Origin: Ischnura elegans
Taxonomy: Eukaryota; Arthropoda; Insecta; Odonata; Coenagrionidae
NCBI RefSeq assembly: GCF_921293095.1
Contig: NC_060254.1
Location: 109,392,917-109,456,916, forward strand
Direction: 5' to 3'
DNA: 64,000 nucleotides
The notes under the pieces are model-generated. The model saw only the letters and a program-made list of their open reading frames with translations, did no database searches and was not told the DNA's origin. Within the stretch, counting starts at the first letter, position 1; each line of letters begins with the position of its first letter. Positions 25,101-40,100 of this stretch are shown piece by piece. Position numbers and translations under genes: made by a program.

Positions 25101-28100
25101 ATTTGAAATAAAATGAATCTGAGTTACACTTCTAAGGGCTATTCAGTACATGGCATCATTCAAATATATGATTATTTTTATACACGGTGCTCCATTCCAA
25201 TATTCAGTATACAATCAAATATACGATAGCAATATACCATAAAATATAAAGTTAAACTTCTCATTCGTTGACAATATTTGTAAATTTATTCGTTTTTCTA
25301 CTCCTTACAATTTTCTTTATTTTGAACAATATCACTATTTAATCAACCATCTTTTAATTTTTACCTTAATTTCGTTTCCTGTCGTAATTTTACTTAAATT
25401 ACGCGCTATCTGATAAAATTCTTGAGCTACTATCACTTTGAAAGTGTTTTTTTCCATATCTTGTATACTACGAAGGTACAAATTATTTTGTAGCTGCTCA
25501 GAGATTTCTAATCTCTCTAAAAGGACGTGTTTTTTTATATCTGCCACGGTAATAACTACCTGGTATAATTATGTTCCTGTATAATAAGACTCGACTTTAT
25601 GCACCTAAATATTTATACATATCTCAAAGATTGTTAGCCCAATAATTAACTATTTTAGGTTGACCAGCGCTTTGAGGTCTAAGGCGAACGTTTCCTCTCC
25701 TCTGTTGGAGACCTCTTGAGGGCTGATGTGAGACTTCGAATGCTGATGCGCAAATGTCACATTAGCCCCGAAGTGGTTCTCGGAAAAGGAGAAAAAACGT
25801 CGTAACTTTACAACGCGGGCTAACCCAAAAGTTCTTAATTATTCACATATGGACCGCGAAAGTTTTATTCATTTAATCAGCCAAAGTTAATCATAAGTGA
25901 GAAAAACATAATTTGGCACTAAATCGGCTAGAAGCAAATGAAAAGTGAATTATCCGACCACAGATAAAATAGAACGCGATTTTAATATCCGGATATGGAA
26001 AGCATGTTATGGAACATAAAATAGGTCTCCTTAACAGATGGTTCTTATGGGCAAAGGAACGCCATCAACCTCCCATCAAAAAGGATACGGAAAAAAACAA
26101 GACAAAGAAAACGAGGGAGTAAGAGCCACTTTCAAATGAGAACCACGGATTAAAAATAAAAACTTTTGGAAGGCTTCAAGGACATAACTTCTAAGAAAGT
26201 AGACAATTTTAATGGTGCTATCGATGAAAAGCGCAAGAAATAAATACTTCGTCCCTTACCCATCTCTACGAAAAAGTAGAAACACGACACGATTCATTAG
26301 CTGGAATGAGTTCATGAATATACATTTACGTCAATGCTTCTCACGGACTGGAGATTGTACGAATGCATGAACCTAAAAAATCTAGTTTGCGTTTCTTGAT
26401 TCTAAAAAATTTGCCGATGAATTCTGGCGACCATGCGTTTAAGCATTAATGTGTGCATGCCAACGTGCAGTGCAATCAGGCCTTATGACTCGCCTGCCTC
26501 CTAACGATAATCACTAACAATAAGACTATCTCGCCAAGCCTGCAAAAAAAAACTGGTTATATTTAGGAAGGCCTTCCCATTACCTTTTACAACGAAGACC
26601 AGATTTTGAGGTGTTATACACATACTATGTTACTTTCCCCTTACTGCAATGTTTAAAGTATTACAAAGTATTTAGTATATAATGATTGCTTAAGAATCAA
26701 ATGAAAAATAATTTCCTATAATTTTAAAATTATAATAGGATTACCTGAGAATAGAGAGTGAAGAAGCCTTCCGAAAAAATTTACCAACGAGACAAACGAA
26801 ACCTTAAGGTAATGAAATTGTGTTTCTTCGTCGAAAAAATGAAGGAAGAAAAGACACAATCCTGACGACAAGGAAACCATTTTATGCCACTATTTACCCA
26901 GGTGCATTAGCTTATTACCGAAGGCAAAGAGTCTAAATCGTTCACAGCTTAATATGCCTCACTTCATTTTACATTTGATTCTTCTTCCATATATTCCTGA
27001 AAATGCTCTCTTCTCGACCGTTCTCAAAGCCTCGTTCGTCTCTTTACCAACTCTTTGCACATCTCTGCGCTGAAATCGCCATCTGCTGATATATGCTGGT
27101 TCAATAACGCCTTCGTGACGACTCAACATGAAAATACAGAAAAGTCAACTGTAGGCCAGTTCACTAGACGAAATCGTAATGAAATTTAGGCAATTAAAAT
27201 GCTCCATTCCGCGTATATATTAAAGACTCGGTTTTGGGCACTTCAGGTCATTTTCAAGAGAAGGATGTCTGAAATAAATTTTTTCCATATTCTAAGCTTG
27301 AAAATGGGCTGAAGAGACAGAAACCTATAGTGCATCAAATATATTTGTGTAATTCAACGTTTTTCTATTTAATAAATGAATAAATACAGCACTGAGAAAA
27401 AACCATTTTCACATGCATTATTTACCAAAATTATTTACACATCATGCATAAAGAGCTAGCTCATTGTGATCTCTTCGAAAGTATCACTATGAAAAAAATA
27501 CGAAACATTGAAAAAATATTGTATTTCCCACACACTTCGCGCTTTGAGCTAAAAGTTACTCTTACTGAGGGGTAATTTTTCTCTAAAGGAAAAAGATGAA
27601 TACAACACATATAGCAGCACCATCTATCAACCTGAGAGCATTGGTCACCTGCAAAGTTAATGCATACATAATAGATATGTCTCGAATCAGCACAAAGTGG
27701 CTCCGAACCCATAGAAAACGCATCCCCTAGAGAAAGGCCGATCCAACTCCGACCTATACCTCCCTCGACAGAGCAATAGCTTATTTTTAAGGGATCCATC
27801 CCTGGAGCCACAGTCTACCATCCATAAACATGCTCCCCTAAGCTTATACAATCAGCTACGCTCTGCACAAATAAAGGATGTTTTCCCAGGAGAATACTGT
27901 AACGCAATACAGCCCATATTCCATTCGATATTATTCAATACAACGGGACGCGGATAACGCAGCATACAGCAAGCACCAGCATAATAGCCTTCGAGCTATC
28001 GCAAGGAAGAGGGGCAAGGGTTCTTGGAGCCAATATTCTCACCGCTTGAGGGAATTTCTCCTCTTTGCAGGGAATCAAGAGGAACGCGGAGAAAATGAGA

Positions 28101-31100
28101 GCATTTTCGAGTGGACACGATACTCATCACTAAATATGAATTAGGTCCAAGAGATTTGATTACTAACACGGAAAATTACCGAAAATGTGTAGCACTCCTC
28201 TGCTCGTCATCAGATACAAATTAAATTCATCGTGTTGGCAGGGGAGAAAGGGACGCGCGTTTTTACTGAGTTGCACTTGGTGGCACCTGTAGGCCCCAAA
28301 TCGTTAAGGAAGAAATATGATATCTGATCTTCTTGATTGTCACTAGATCAGGGTGTTATTAGGTGCATGAGAAGGTAAATGTAAAAAGGTATGAAATAAG
28401 ATACCACGACATGTTAAAACAGAAGTAACGTCTGAAGATAAACAAAATGACATTAAAAAATTAAGTAGCCGGATAAAAATAACTTCCTAAGACTGATATA
28501 TTAGTATTTACCTGTCCAACAAAAACCATAAGCACCGGCCAAACACCTTGTCGGACGCCTTTTACAATACACAGCTAACCTAAGATGATACACAAAGCCA
28601 GGCGAGTGGTGTAAAATATACCGTTATATTCAAATAACGTCAAATGAAATATCTATAAGATTAAATTTTCCGATGGTTTTCTTCCTTAGAATAATTCTCT
28701 GCGAAAACATACGAATATGATACATCTTTACGCCTTTGCGTGGGAGAAATTAACAATGGATACATTAATACATGTGGGCATCGCAACGGTAAACAAGCGT
28801 CATGCAGTCGCGCGCCAGTGTAGTTACGGCCGCTTTTGGAGGTAAATCACCTACTATTACTACTACTACTCCTACTACCAATACTACTGGGTACTACGTA
28901 CTGGGGACACACACATGAAGCGCGATTTCTGAAGATAAACTTGAATTATTTTCAATATTTTTTCTGTATGCGAAACCATTAGTATTCGTATGATAGAGAA
29001 TTCTTAATCGTAACGTTAAGAGGGCTGGGGGCTAACTCACCTTCAGGAGCACCATGGATTAAGAGACAACCTATAAATGCTAGATCGGCATATCAAGGGC
29101 CAGGATGTCGAAAAACCATAGCAGTGAGAATAAATTAATGTTAACTCTAAATGCTACAATCGAAGGTCCTATGAAAAGATCCGAGACCATTGCAAACGAA
29201 GTTGAATATAATTAATGAATTACCAAAGGTAAGAATAAAATTTTACAGCAGAACTTTGAGTGTGTATGCACTACGTTGACACTTTGTTACCCCGCTCCAT
29301 CTCAACATGAAACACGCAACCATTTTCTGCACTCAAAATACTGTCATTTGCTCATCTGTTATTTTCTGAAGGGGAAATCTGCCTGTCAGCTTGCAGCCGA
29401 ATGAATTTCGTGTCAAGCCCACGATCGGTCGCCAGGCGGCCAGCAGGTATTTTTTGAAATAAATGTCCAGCGAAATCATCCTTCACCACCGCAGTTTCCT
29501 CCGGATTGCCACGAAATTCCATCTCTCCCTCGCAAAATGCAGAAAATCCCAGCGTCCCGTGGCATTGTGGCGCACTTCACACACGGCACCCCAATTTCCG
29601 CTTTCGCAGCTCAGGAAATGTCATGGTTTGAACCGATATGACGCACAGCTTGGACGGCCATTTAAAAAAAAATACGAATAAATATTTCCCAGACACAACG
29701 TGAAATGAGAAGCCACAAAGGTTCCGCTAACAAATCACAAAAAAAAAGAAAAAACAAAACATTGGTCGATTTCCTTCTGCTACAGAGGGTCAAATTCAAA
29801 TTTACAGAGTTGACATGATATACCTTTTTAATTATAATTTTCAACTCGGATATGATGAATTTCGATAGACCACCATGAGAGAAGTAACTTTCAACAGTCA
29901 GACATAAAATTTTAGACACCAATAGTAGGGGATGGCTCAACTAGCAGAAGGCTAATGAAACTGTCACAGACTTAACCATGACCCAGATATGAACGAATAG
30001 CGTTTGATTCTAAAAATAACTCGGAAAAAGAGCACTAACCACACGATAATGTCACTTTGTTGATAATCAGGAAAATTTTATAAAAATCAAGCTCAACAGA
30101 AGATAATATTCGCGGGCAGTTAAGCATTCCGTCTTAGTGAAATTTAATTGCGATTTAGGCATCGTACATCATTATCATCTCTATTCATAATTATTTTCTT
30201 CAGCAACTAGGCAATATTTGTTTTAAATAAACGATGGACATCAATCTGAACAAAAGACTCAAGAGAACCAAATCGCATGTACTAATACAAAACAGTGGAC
30301 CTCACCAATGAGCGATGTCGTCTCATCATCTCTTCTTCTTTTCTCGTTTAGGGAAGAGGTTCGGGTTCCCCAACACTTACATCCACCTGGTGTACAACGT
30401 GGTGAACTTCAAGGTGGGGGGCGGAGGAGGCGGGGGTGGAGGCGGTGGAGGCGGAGGGAGCCTGTACAGGGTGGGCTCCCCCTTCGTTCCGCCCCCAGGG
30501 GTCTTCTGCCCCCCGATCGAAGCCTCCTCGCGACGTCGGATGCCACAGCTCTCGGACCAATTCTCCCTCACCATGGAAACCATTGTGCACGTAAGCACTG
30601 CCCACCACCTGAAGATGGGGAAAGCACTGAAAAACAAAGTAATTGAACACTCACTCGGTGAACGGTTTGAGCGCTCAAAAACAAATATCATATCAAATAA
30701 CATAGATCAAAAGTAGAGAGACAGAAACTGTTCCTTAAGAAACAAAAATGCCAAATTTCAAGATAATCGGTATCAGCTCTATCTATGATGGCTGTTCGGA
30801 GAGCAAGTTCTTAAATGAATTTGAAGACCGCGATGCATTGACTAACTTCTTCCTGTGATTATCTCATATGTCACTTCATACTATTTTTCCACGCTATTGC
30901 CACATAGGCACTTGGGAACAAGCTAATAAGTCAAAATTTAACACCGACACCAGAGAACGACATGACCTACCATATTGTGCACCACTGGTCTCTAAAATAC
31001 GGTCTGCGGGCAAAGGGGTGGCCTGGGAAGATCTTTTCATGCGCGGAAAAGGTAATTAATTTGATGCACACGGACTGATAGTATTCACAGAGTAAATCGA

Positions 31101-34100
31101 CGCCTATCCTGACAAGACCAACCGCCACTTAAGTGGACGGATAATTTTAAAAAATTCTGTTTTGATTCATTTTTATTTGGAAACATAATGAATGCGTTTC
31201 TAGTAAGTATAATTAATGCTTTACACAGCTCCCACTCGAACCAAATTATAAAATTCACGGTCTTTTGATAGTAAATTTTAGGAAGAAATATTGATCACAT
31301 AAAAATCACTGGCCGCACGCTAACTAAAAATATAGCAAACGCGATAAACGCCAGGAATGCAAAACGCAGCAACGAAAGTTCTATTATCTCGTGACGTCGC
31401 CTATCGTTAGCAAAATTTAGGGCCGGCTAAAGATTGTGAGTGGGAAAGTGGAGGGTGACAGGGAAGTGAAGAGGTGTCTGATTTCTCGCCAGGGCTAATT
31501 GATCACTTTGGTTAACGGTCTTCCAATCACAGCCTTAAGGTCTGTGCCTCGTCATGGCACACGGACCAATATTTGCGCTTCGAATATTACGTGTGCAGAT
31601 AAATTCGTGGAGAGTGTCTGAAATTGATTGACTTTGAAATATGATCGACGAAACGATTTTCCTTTTTATCCGTCAATCGTAGATCTGCAATCAAGTTTGA
31701 GATGTTTTCAAGGTTTTACGACGAATTTCACGGCTATTTCCAGGTTTTTTCACGGTACACGAAATTCGTGGCTTATTCACGGTTTAGAGGGAACTCTGCT
31801 TTATAATGCGTTTATAATATCATTAAAATAGTTATTTTCGCAAAGCAACGAGTAAAATGGTTCTACCTCACATTAACTTATTTTCATAGGCAAATTTACC
31901 TCATCTTTTCGTGTCAAAGGCACAAGCGATCAGCCAGCCAACAGCGCGGCGGGTCTTTATATTCGCGTATCATGACATTCTAAAACGCCATGGACGAGAT
32001 TCTCTGGCTTTTCCTCTAGTCCCCTGACCAGTAACAGCCCTGAATATAGAAAAGGTAGCTCCTAGTTACCATTAATTGGTAAACACAAAGTTATCAAGTT
32101 GGTTCGACGGTATGATTTATGTTATGAATTGATCGACATATCGATCATTTTAATTAATAAACATGTCTTAATTCTTGAACAGCCCTCATAGATGCATGCA
32201 CAAAACTGAAATAATTCCTCAATTATTATAAAATTACAAAACAGTTTATACAATAAATTGCATTGCTAGTTTAACCAGTAGAAAAATTATTAACATAGTT
32301 TCATAATTCAAAATTACAAACACCCTGGAAGAAAACTTAAAAAGTGGTTGATGTACACCAACACCCTTGTCTTCCCCTTGGCATACATATGCTATACTGC
32401 TTTATATAACTCTTGATTCCTGGTGCGTAATGGACTTTCAACGATTGTGAATTAATTACTTTCAGCGCCTTTCACCACTTAATATTTTAATGTTTTCAGT
32501 AATCTGCTTCGCAACGCTAACCGCTTCGCAGCAATAGTCGCTATCTAAGACAAAACAACAGATCGCATTAAAGAAGTAAAAAACACAAACACAGCGACAC
32601 CCATAACTTGAGGAAGGCCATCGATCGACGGGTAAATAATAGTACTATAAAACTGAAAGAAATTAAATTACCACCCAAGTACCTTCTATGAACTGGGTGA
32701 GTTGAGGTCTGGAAGAGTGGCCAAGAATTCAAAGTGGTAAATGCTACAAAAATAGAGTAGGAAACAGAAGACCACGCACACACGTACTAGTTTACTCACT
32801 CACTTAGCAGACTCACGTTGGCCTTGAGCACGCATGCACTCACGTTTGTGAAGTTTTTCACTCGCGCCAGTGACCATCACTCAACCTGGGAAGAAGAAAG
32901 AGTTGCAGACACGAATTCCCAAATAGACAAGTCAAACTGACACTTAACAATGTTGAGCCTAGTTTCAGATAGCTGAACCGATACCATTTGGGAATAACGC
33001 CCTCGAATTTGGAATGAAAACTCACATGTTCACGGTCAACAGCAAAGACGAAGACCACTGGGATTTCTTTCTTACCACGCTCACATTATAATCTTTTTAA
33101 CGAATCAAAAAATGCAACGGTGTGCTTACACCACAGACGAATGTTAAAATTACACAATTTGGTAAAAAAAAGCCGCATTCACAACGGCTACATAAGGGCT
33201 ATCCTAACGTCCATAATGAAAGTTCCAACAGCATTACCTTTGTTACGAATGGAATAAATTTACTTAAAGTATGTTTTCCATTATAAAAGCTGACTGCATT
33301 AAAATCAACGGGCCGCTGTCGACATCAATTCATTCTGGTCATTTTATATATTATTTAAGATCTACATTAATGTTTTGACTCGATACGAAAACATTTTTTG
33401 CGAGACATCGCATTTTTTGCGCCTTTCCGAAGCAGCTGCTCGTTCGTCAGACGACAGCTTAGAATATGAAAAAAAGCCACAAAACAAAACGTAAATGACT
33501 GTGTGTGAGCGTAAAACAGACATGGAACAGTCCACCTGTTGAACTCAAGCCTTCCATCGCCACTCTTTAAAAAATCGAATCATCGACCCAACACTAATTA
33601 CTCATACCGCCATGAATAAAAACGTAGTATAACCGACATTATGAAAACATGCACATATATTGAAGTCATGATTAATTTCAAACAGTTGAGTAATATTTCC
33701 ATGCGCACATTAGTTGAAGTTTAAGATGGCTCCAACTGAATTGGAGTAGTGATCACAGATTTGATAATTAATAGCTGCAGGGCTCTGATAAGCTGGCAGG
33801 AGACACTAATGACCCCAGATATAGAGGTGCTTAAAAATTTTCGCATATTCGTGTGACCAGATCAAGACACAAAAATTCTAAGATATAATCATCAGAGATA
33901 CATGAAAATCGCACTTTCATTTTTATTTTGTCGCACTTTCAATAAAAGTTTATCGCATTTTGTAGCGTCTATTTTTTATTTACATAATGAATTAGATGAC
34001 GATGAAATGTAGAGAAACACAGTTATATGACAAAATACAGAATATTTTAAATAATTATGTTGTAGAACAGTAATAAATTATGGAATAAGAGTGTTGGCTT

Positions 34101-37100
34101 CCCACCCGGCGGGCTCGGGTTCAAATCCCGGCAGTGGCAGAGAATTTTCGATGATTGCCCGTTCCCTGCTTGAATGAAGTGTGGAGGACATTTCAAGCAC
34201 AATAATCCGTCCGTCGGATGGGACGTTAAGCCGTGGTCCCCTTCGTTAAGAGCAGGCTTATGCCGACGCCGGGTTTCTCTCCACCCTTCCTTACCTACCC
34301 CTTTCCTCATGGCGCAAATGACCTCAGCTGTCGGTCGCCTCCTCCAAATGCCATACCATACCAGGAATAAGACATATAGAGGCGGAGGTGTAGCTTGCCC
34401 GCGCCCACTAGTAGTGTTTGGCCACGTATAGTCCCAGCCAACTAGCAGCTGGCCAGTCGCTCACATGCTTTAATCGGTGAGTGTCGGCGGAGCATTTAAA
34501 ATAATTTCGTCACAAAATGTACGAAAGGCAAATTTGCGTAAAAATATCATAAAAGTCCAGTCATCGCATCTATGTCGCATTTATTTGCGCACGTCGCATC
34601 TATTTAAGGCATTTGCGATTTTCACGCATCTCTAATAATCACTAATAAGTATATCTCATCTCACTTAACGGCGTTATTCGCACTCCCATTCCTCACGTTA
34701 GGAAAAGGTGATAAGATTAAATATTTAGTTATATTAAGACTCTTCAATAGCCAATCTCACAGAACAGATCGATCCCCAAAATTCCGTACGCAATGAAGAT
34801 AAATTATGAAACTTAATCCTTACCATATGCAACATTGCCGAGAGAAATATCTAGCGACTTTAAAAAATATACAACGAAAAAAATGAAGGATGATACTCGC
34901 CTGCAGCTCACGTGAATTGTGCTGATATAAACCCAAACATCCAAATTTTATTCGTAAAATGAATTTATCTACTCATTATTTTTTTACTGCCATGCTAGCT
35001 GACCCGACCTACGCTGTACCGCCTAGCAATCAATGAATCATTATAGTTACACCATTTAGAAATCAGAAAGAGATACACTGCCGATTTTAATAATTTTTGA
35101 CTTATTATAATAAATTACGAAATAAAGTCAACGAAACTACAACAATGAGCATTAAAATGGCTCGTTAGAAACATATTTTCTTCATTCAATCTACACATTG
35201 CGCCGGGTCACGCAAACGCGGATTTGTTTCAATGAATTCTCTAATTTTTATGTCCCAACTTAGGAAATTTTAGACATTGTGGTTTTTGTCAAGCAGTTGA
35301 TAAAGTCCGAATTTTATACATTCAGTTGCTGGCCTATTTTCATATTATCTCGTAAAAAAATTTTTTAGGTCCAAGTCTTGCCCCGTTCTTGGGGCAAGTT
35401 TACGCAACGCTGGACCAATGCTTGACTGACGCTCGATATCTCGTGAAAAATAGCCACTAGAGAACAGCGTTAATACGCCCGGACTTGTGGCGCGCTAGAT
35501 ATAACTCGGTTCGGAAAAGTTCACTGCGTAAACCTGCCCCAGTGCCAGCTGTGTAAACGTCTGCCCTACACAATCCTTCATGTATAATTTCATTCAGACA
35601 CATTTGCGTATATGTGGTCTACCCCACACATTCGTCTATACTCCCTTGAGCCAAGTACCTTCTGATATACAGCAGTTTTGGTTTCGTTATCAGGCGGAAG
35701 AACAAATAAAGCGGATGGTTTACCATCACGTGAACATGTAACGTATGACCATGAGAAAAACATGGCGTCTCTAGATTCAGAGCACAAACACTCACCTTGT
35801 GATTTGATAATCGTCATCGCGAATGCAACACGAATTGGCATTTGAATTCGTGTTAACTCAAAGAGCATACTGGTTGGAATCATGGGAATCCTCGGAATGA
35901 GAACTTCCCAATCTTTGAATTTTCCTCTGAGAATAGTCGCGTGAATCACATTGATTATCAGTTTTTTAATCACCAAACGCGTTTCACAGCATAGTTTTGG
36001 TTGGATTAGGCTTCGAAGTATCATGGTCACCGAGCCAAACTTCAGATGTAAAATACACGGTGTTAAGCCAAGCACATTCGAAGAGTTAAAAAATTCAGAT
36101 ATATAGCAGGTGACTTCGTCTTCGTTTCTGAACGTGGTCAAGCACTAACTCGTTCGACACCATGTTTCAATGGTGGTAGTGGAAGTAGTAGTGAATTTGG
36201 TGAGCACGTAGTTAGACTAAGATTAGAAACCCGCTATGACACTAGTAGATTAGCAATGGGGCAGTGGTTATGCTGAGGAACTGGCTGAGCGTGGATTAAT
36301 TCCAATTCCTCCTCCGCTCAGCAGAACGCGAGGCTGCTGTCGTACCAGGAGCAGCACTACGACCTGGGCGAGAGCCTCGTGAGCTTCGAGTGGAGACCCA
36401 GACTGCAACAGCAGCTCCACCGACTGCTCTTCCCCCTCCTCGCCCGACCCCCGCCAGCCCCTCCCGCATCCATCTACCAGCAACAGCCCCCGGTCTCACT
36501 GCCACTGCAGGTAAGTCACTGCTCACCGCATTCATCATCTTGTGGTGTTCTGCAGGTCCCCCGCGCCAATGCTGTCTCCCTTCTCTCCGGCCATCTCCTT
36601 GAAGTCTCCATTTCTTCCAATTTTTACGTTGTCGATAAACTTCAACCTTCTCCTTCCCCTTCTTCTGATCCCTTCCACCGTTCCCTCCAAATCTACTTTC
36701 AAAATTCCATTCCCTCTCATCAAATGTCCCAGCCACTAACCCTTCCTTTGATTTATTTTTTCTATCAATGTTCTTTTCTCATCTATCCTATTTAACACTT
36801 GCTCATTCCTAACTCGATCCGTCCACCGTATTCCCTCCATCTTCCTCCAAACCCACATCTCAAACGCCTCAATCCTGTCCCTGTCTCTCTTCCCCATCGT
36901 CCAAGTCTCACATCCATACATAAACACACTCCACACATAGCATTTCACCAATCTCTTCCTTCAATTTTAATTCCAGTGCCTTGTTACACAATGCTCTCTT
37001 CTTCTTCTTGAAAACTTCTTTCGCCATTCCTATCTTTCTAGTTTCTTCTTAGTTTCTTCTTCTTCCGCAGTAAGGATACAGAAAAAACTCGAAGGGGGGC

Positions 37101-40100
37101 GCAGAAGATATCATGAGCTACCTTCAATTTTATCCTAATAAAAAATAATCAAGTCACATGCACAGTTTGAGAAAATTTTTATTAAATTTATTGCACTTAT
37201 ATACAAGAAAATACTATCTTATGATGTAAAAAAGTTAAAATAAAAGTGGTTCTGCAATGTTTGGTAATACGGGCGGGCCCGCAAGGGGGGGCGCGCGCCC
37301 ACTACGCCCCCATCTGAATCTGCCACTGCCTGACAGCGAATACACAGTAAAAAAAAAACGGGCATTCCCCACTCCTCCTCTGCATTTGTTGTTACCCACC
37401 GAGCGTTGAAATGGGTTTCCAAAAGTCGCCACACGCGTCGCTGACGGGCAGAGCGATCCAATTTCACCGAAAAATAAAACATAATTACGACTGTCTACCG
37501 AAATCTTTACCTGTGGTGATGAGATTAATCATATTCTTAACTTTTAAATGCTATTCCTCACAGTGAAGAATGTTACGCGGAAAATATTGAGAATAAATGG
37601 ATCGCATTGCACTGCGGACATTTTTGGAAACCGATTTAATTGCACCCAAAGTGGCGGTAACATAAATCCAAGCTCCGATGGACGGGCACTTATATTCGCG
37701 ATTACTAATTATAGTAACTACTCATTTTTAACTTACGCTATCACCTGAAAATTTTTCAGCATATTTAGTGTGGAACCTTGTCCGCAATTGCCTGAAATCA
37801 AAGCATTTCACCCAATTCAGTTTCATTTTTTTAGTTCTTTTACCAGGTGCGAAACTACTAATCTGAGATACTGGAAAATGTTGACAAAATTCTTCTCTAT
37901 ATCCCTAGAAAATTTCTAGACGATAGCTCATTTCTAACTAATATGTTTTAAACGCCCAACACGTCACGAAAAAATCCAAAATGCGACCGCATTGAGGCGT
38001 CCTCTTAAGAAGATATTTACTCCCTCTCGACTGGTCTGATTTCCTCAAGTATTTCTAATATTTAAATTTAAAGTATTTGACCTTAAAGTTTTATATTTTT
38101 AATTAACCTGCAGTCTCAGCCACTTGTGGACGGTATCAAGAGAGTAAAGCTTGCAAATGGCCGCACTAGGACTACAGCACGACCCGTCGCATTTTGTCTT
38201 GATTTCATGGCGCATCAGTTGCCTGAAGAGCACGCTAGCATTTGGAAGTTTTAGCTTAGGCAGTGGTACAAGAGTCGAGGTTAAATTTTCATGCTGAAGA
38301 TATAGCTTATCGCAAAAAAGTGTCTACTAGTAAATATTTCAAACATGATAAACAAAGTTTTTTAAAGAGTAATTCGTGGCGAAGACGACAAAATGAGACA
38401 CCGGTCGAGAGGGTGTCTGACTCATCAAGAAAATCCTCTCCACGACTGCAGGATCACGATAAATAAGTCAGCCCACCGCCGCCAAAGCAGCCCCGAAAAC
38501 TTTCCACGGTCCACCGTAAGTTCCTTGCACATGCTACGCAAATTTTCGTCGGCGGCCGCCCTCCAAGAGAGCTTTCCACGTTTTCTGAATATTTTAGCCT
38601 TTTATAGTTCCGCACACCCCCCCTCCCAAGTCCTAATTCTGAAGCAAGGGCTCAACCACAACGACCTTCCCGCACGAAAATCGAGAGTGGCCAAGTTTCG
38701 ACCTTCCCTGTAGCTCGACTGCAACAACCTTTAAATGTAATCAACAGCTCAAGATGCTGACTCAAAACTACAGTAGAGCGCACTTAAAACTTAAATATAA
38801 ATCATCATCTCATTAAATGCAAAATGGCCAAAAAAACTAGCAAAATACAGAGGATGTGGCCACCGAATCGGTTTGTTGTTATGATTTGTCACCGATTGAT
38901 TTGTCATTTTACAATCCCATTTCCTCCATTTTTATTGCTGTTAAGTTCTCTTCAAAATGGCAATCTTGCTGAATGTGTACCATTTTAATTAATATGAAAT
39001 TAAATAATGTGATCATCTCAGAATTAAATCCTGCAATTAAAAATTATTACCGACGAGCGAAGCCATCATCATGGAAAAAGCTAAATAAAATTAATAAAAA
39101 CTGATCCATAAAATCAATTATTGTGGTTTACATAATTCATTCCCCAAAAAATTTGATAATGCTCATAAAATTGATCATCATAAAACGGACTGATGATGAA
39201 TTTTCCTTTACAATATAATAACAATATCATCACGGACAGTTGAAATTATATGTAATAAAGCACCTAGAAAAGCTAATGTTTTCCCAGATTTCAGCATTGC
39301 TATGCTAAGCATGCATTCATTGGAGACCGCAGAAATGGCTGAAATCAGCATATATCCTGTAGTGGTATGCAACCTTTACATACATAATCTTGCTGCACGC
39401 AGCATAAGCTCACAGGCGATTTCCTCGATTCTCCATTCCCAGTCAACAAAAAAACAGGGATCCACTGAACACGGGCCGCCGCATACGGTCACCGAAAATA
39501 TTTATAAAACAGCTAATAGTAACTTCTTAATTCAAATGATGATGAGAACTGAATATTGATTTGTTGAGCTTAGGTCAAAAAATTCAAATGGAAACCACCT
39601 TTTTAAAAATACATATTTATATTTGACTTACCCTTTACCAGGGCCGCAGGGGATATTAAAATGGAAATAAGTTATAAAAAAATTCATTGCAATGAGAAAA
39701 TTCCCCCAAACTGGGAATACAAACAGAGCTTGGTAGCAAAATTTCTCAGAGTTTCCCAATGCGTAGCCTGCCCAGCCATGAGGCACTGTTACAATAGCAG
39801 CTGGGGAAAACTCGAGAAATATTCCATCACTAAATGATGCGAACACCTAAAATAATTCACAAAATTCAAGTATCCTGCGAAACTTCTAAGATTGTAACAC
39901 TTTCCAAGTTTCTTTATTCCCAAAGAAATTTCACCAAGGTTAATAGTGCTTGGAGTTGGAAGATGATTCCATCGCATATTGCTGTAACCACCATAGACTA
40001 ATCCAAGAAGTGATGTTTCAATTAATTTAAGCAGTTTCTCTTGAGACTTTTAATGAGTCAATTCATTTACAAATGCTAGGATTTGACTATGTATTACTAT

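Noticed and set aside
31490..32040. hAT element with cagggct ends
   Set aside because: Only about seven bases match between the ends and no 8-bp target duplication is present.
35590..36141. Possible cellular PIF1 helicase gene
   Set aside because: The motif wording and nearby hairpin-CTAA end fit a Helitron; the fragment lacks ATPase motifs and lies in an intron on the opposite strand.
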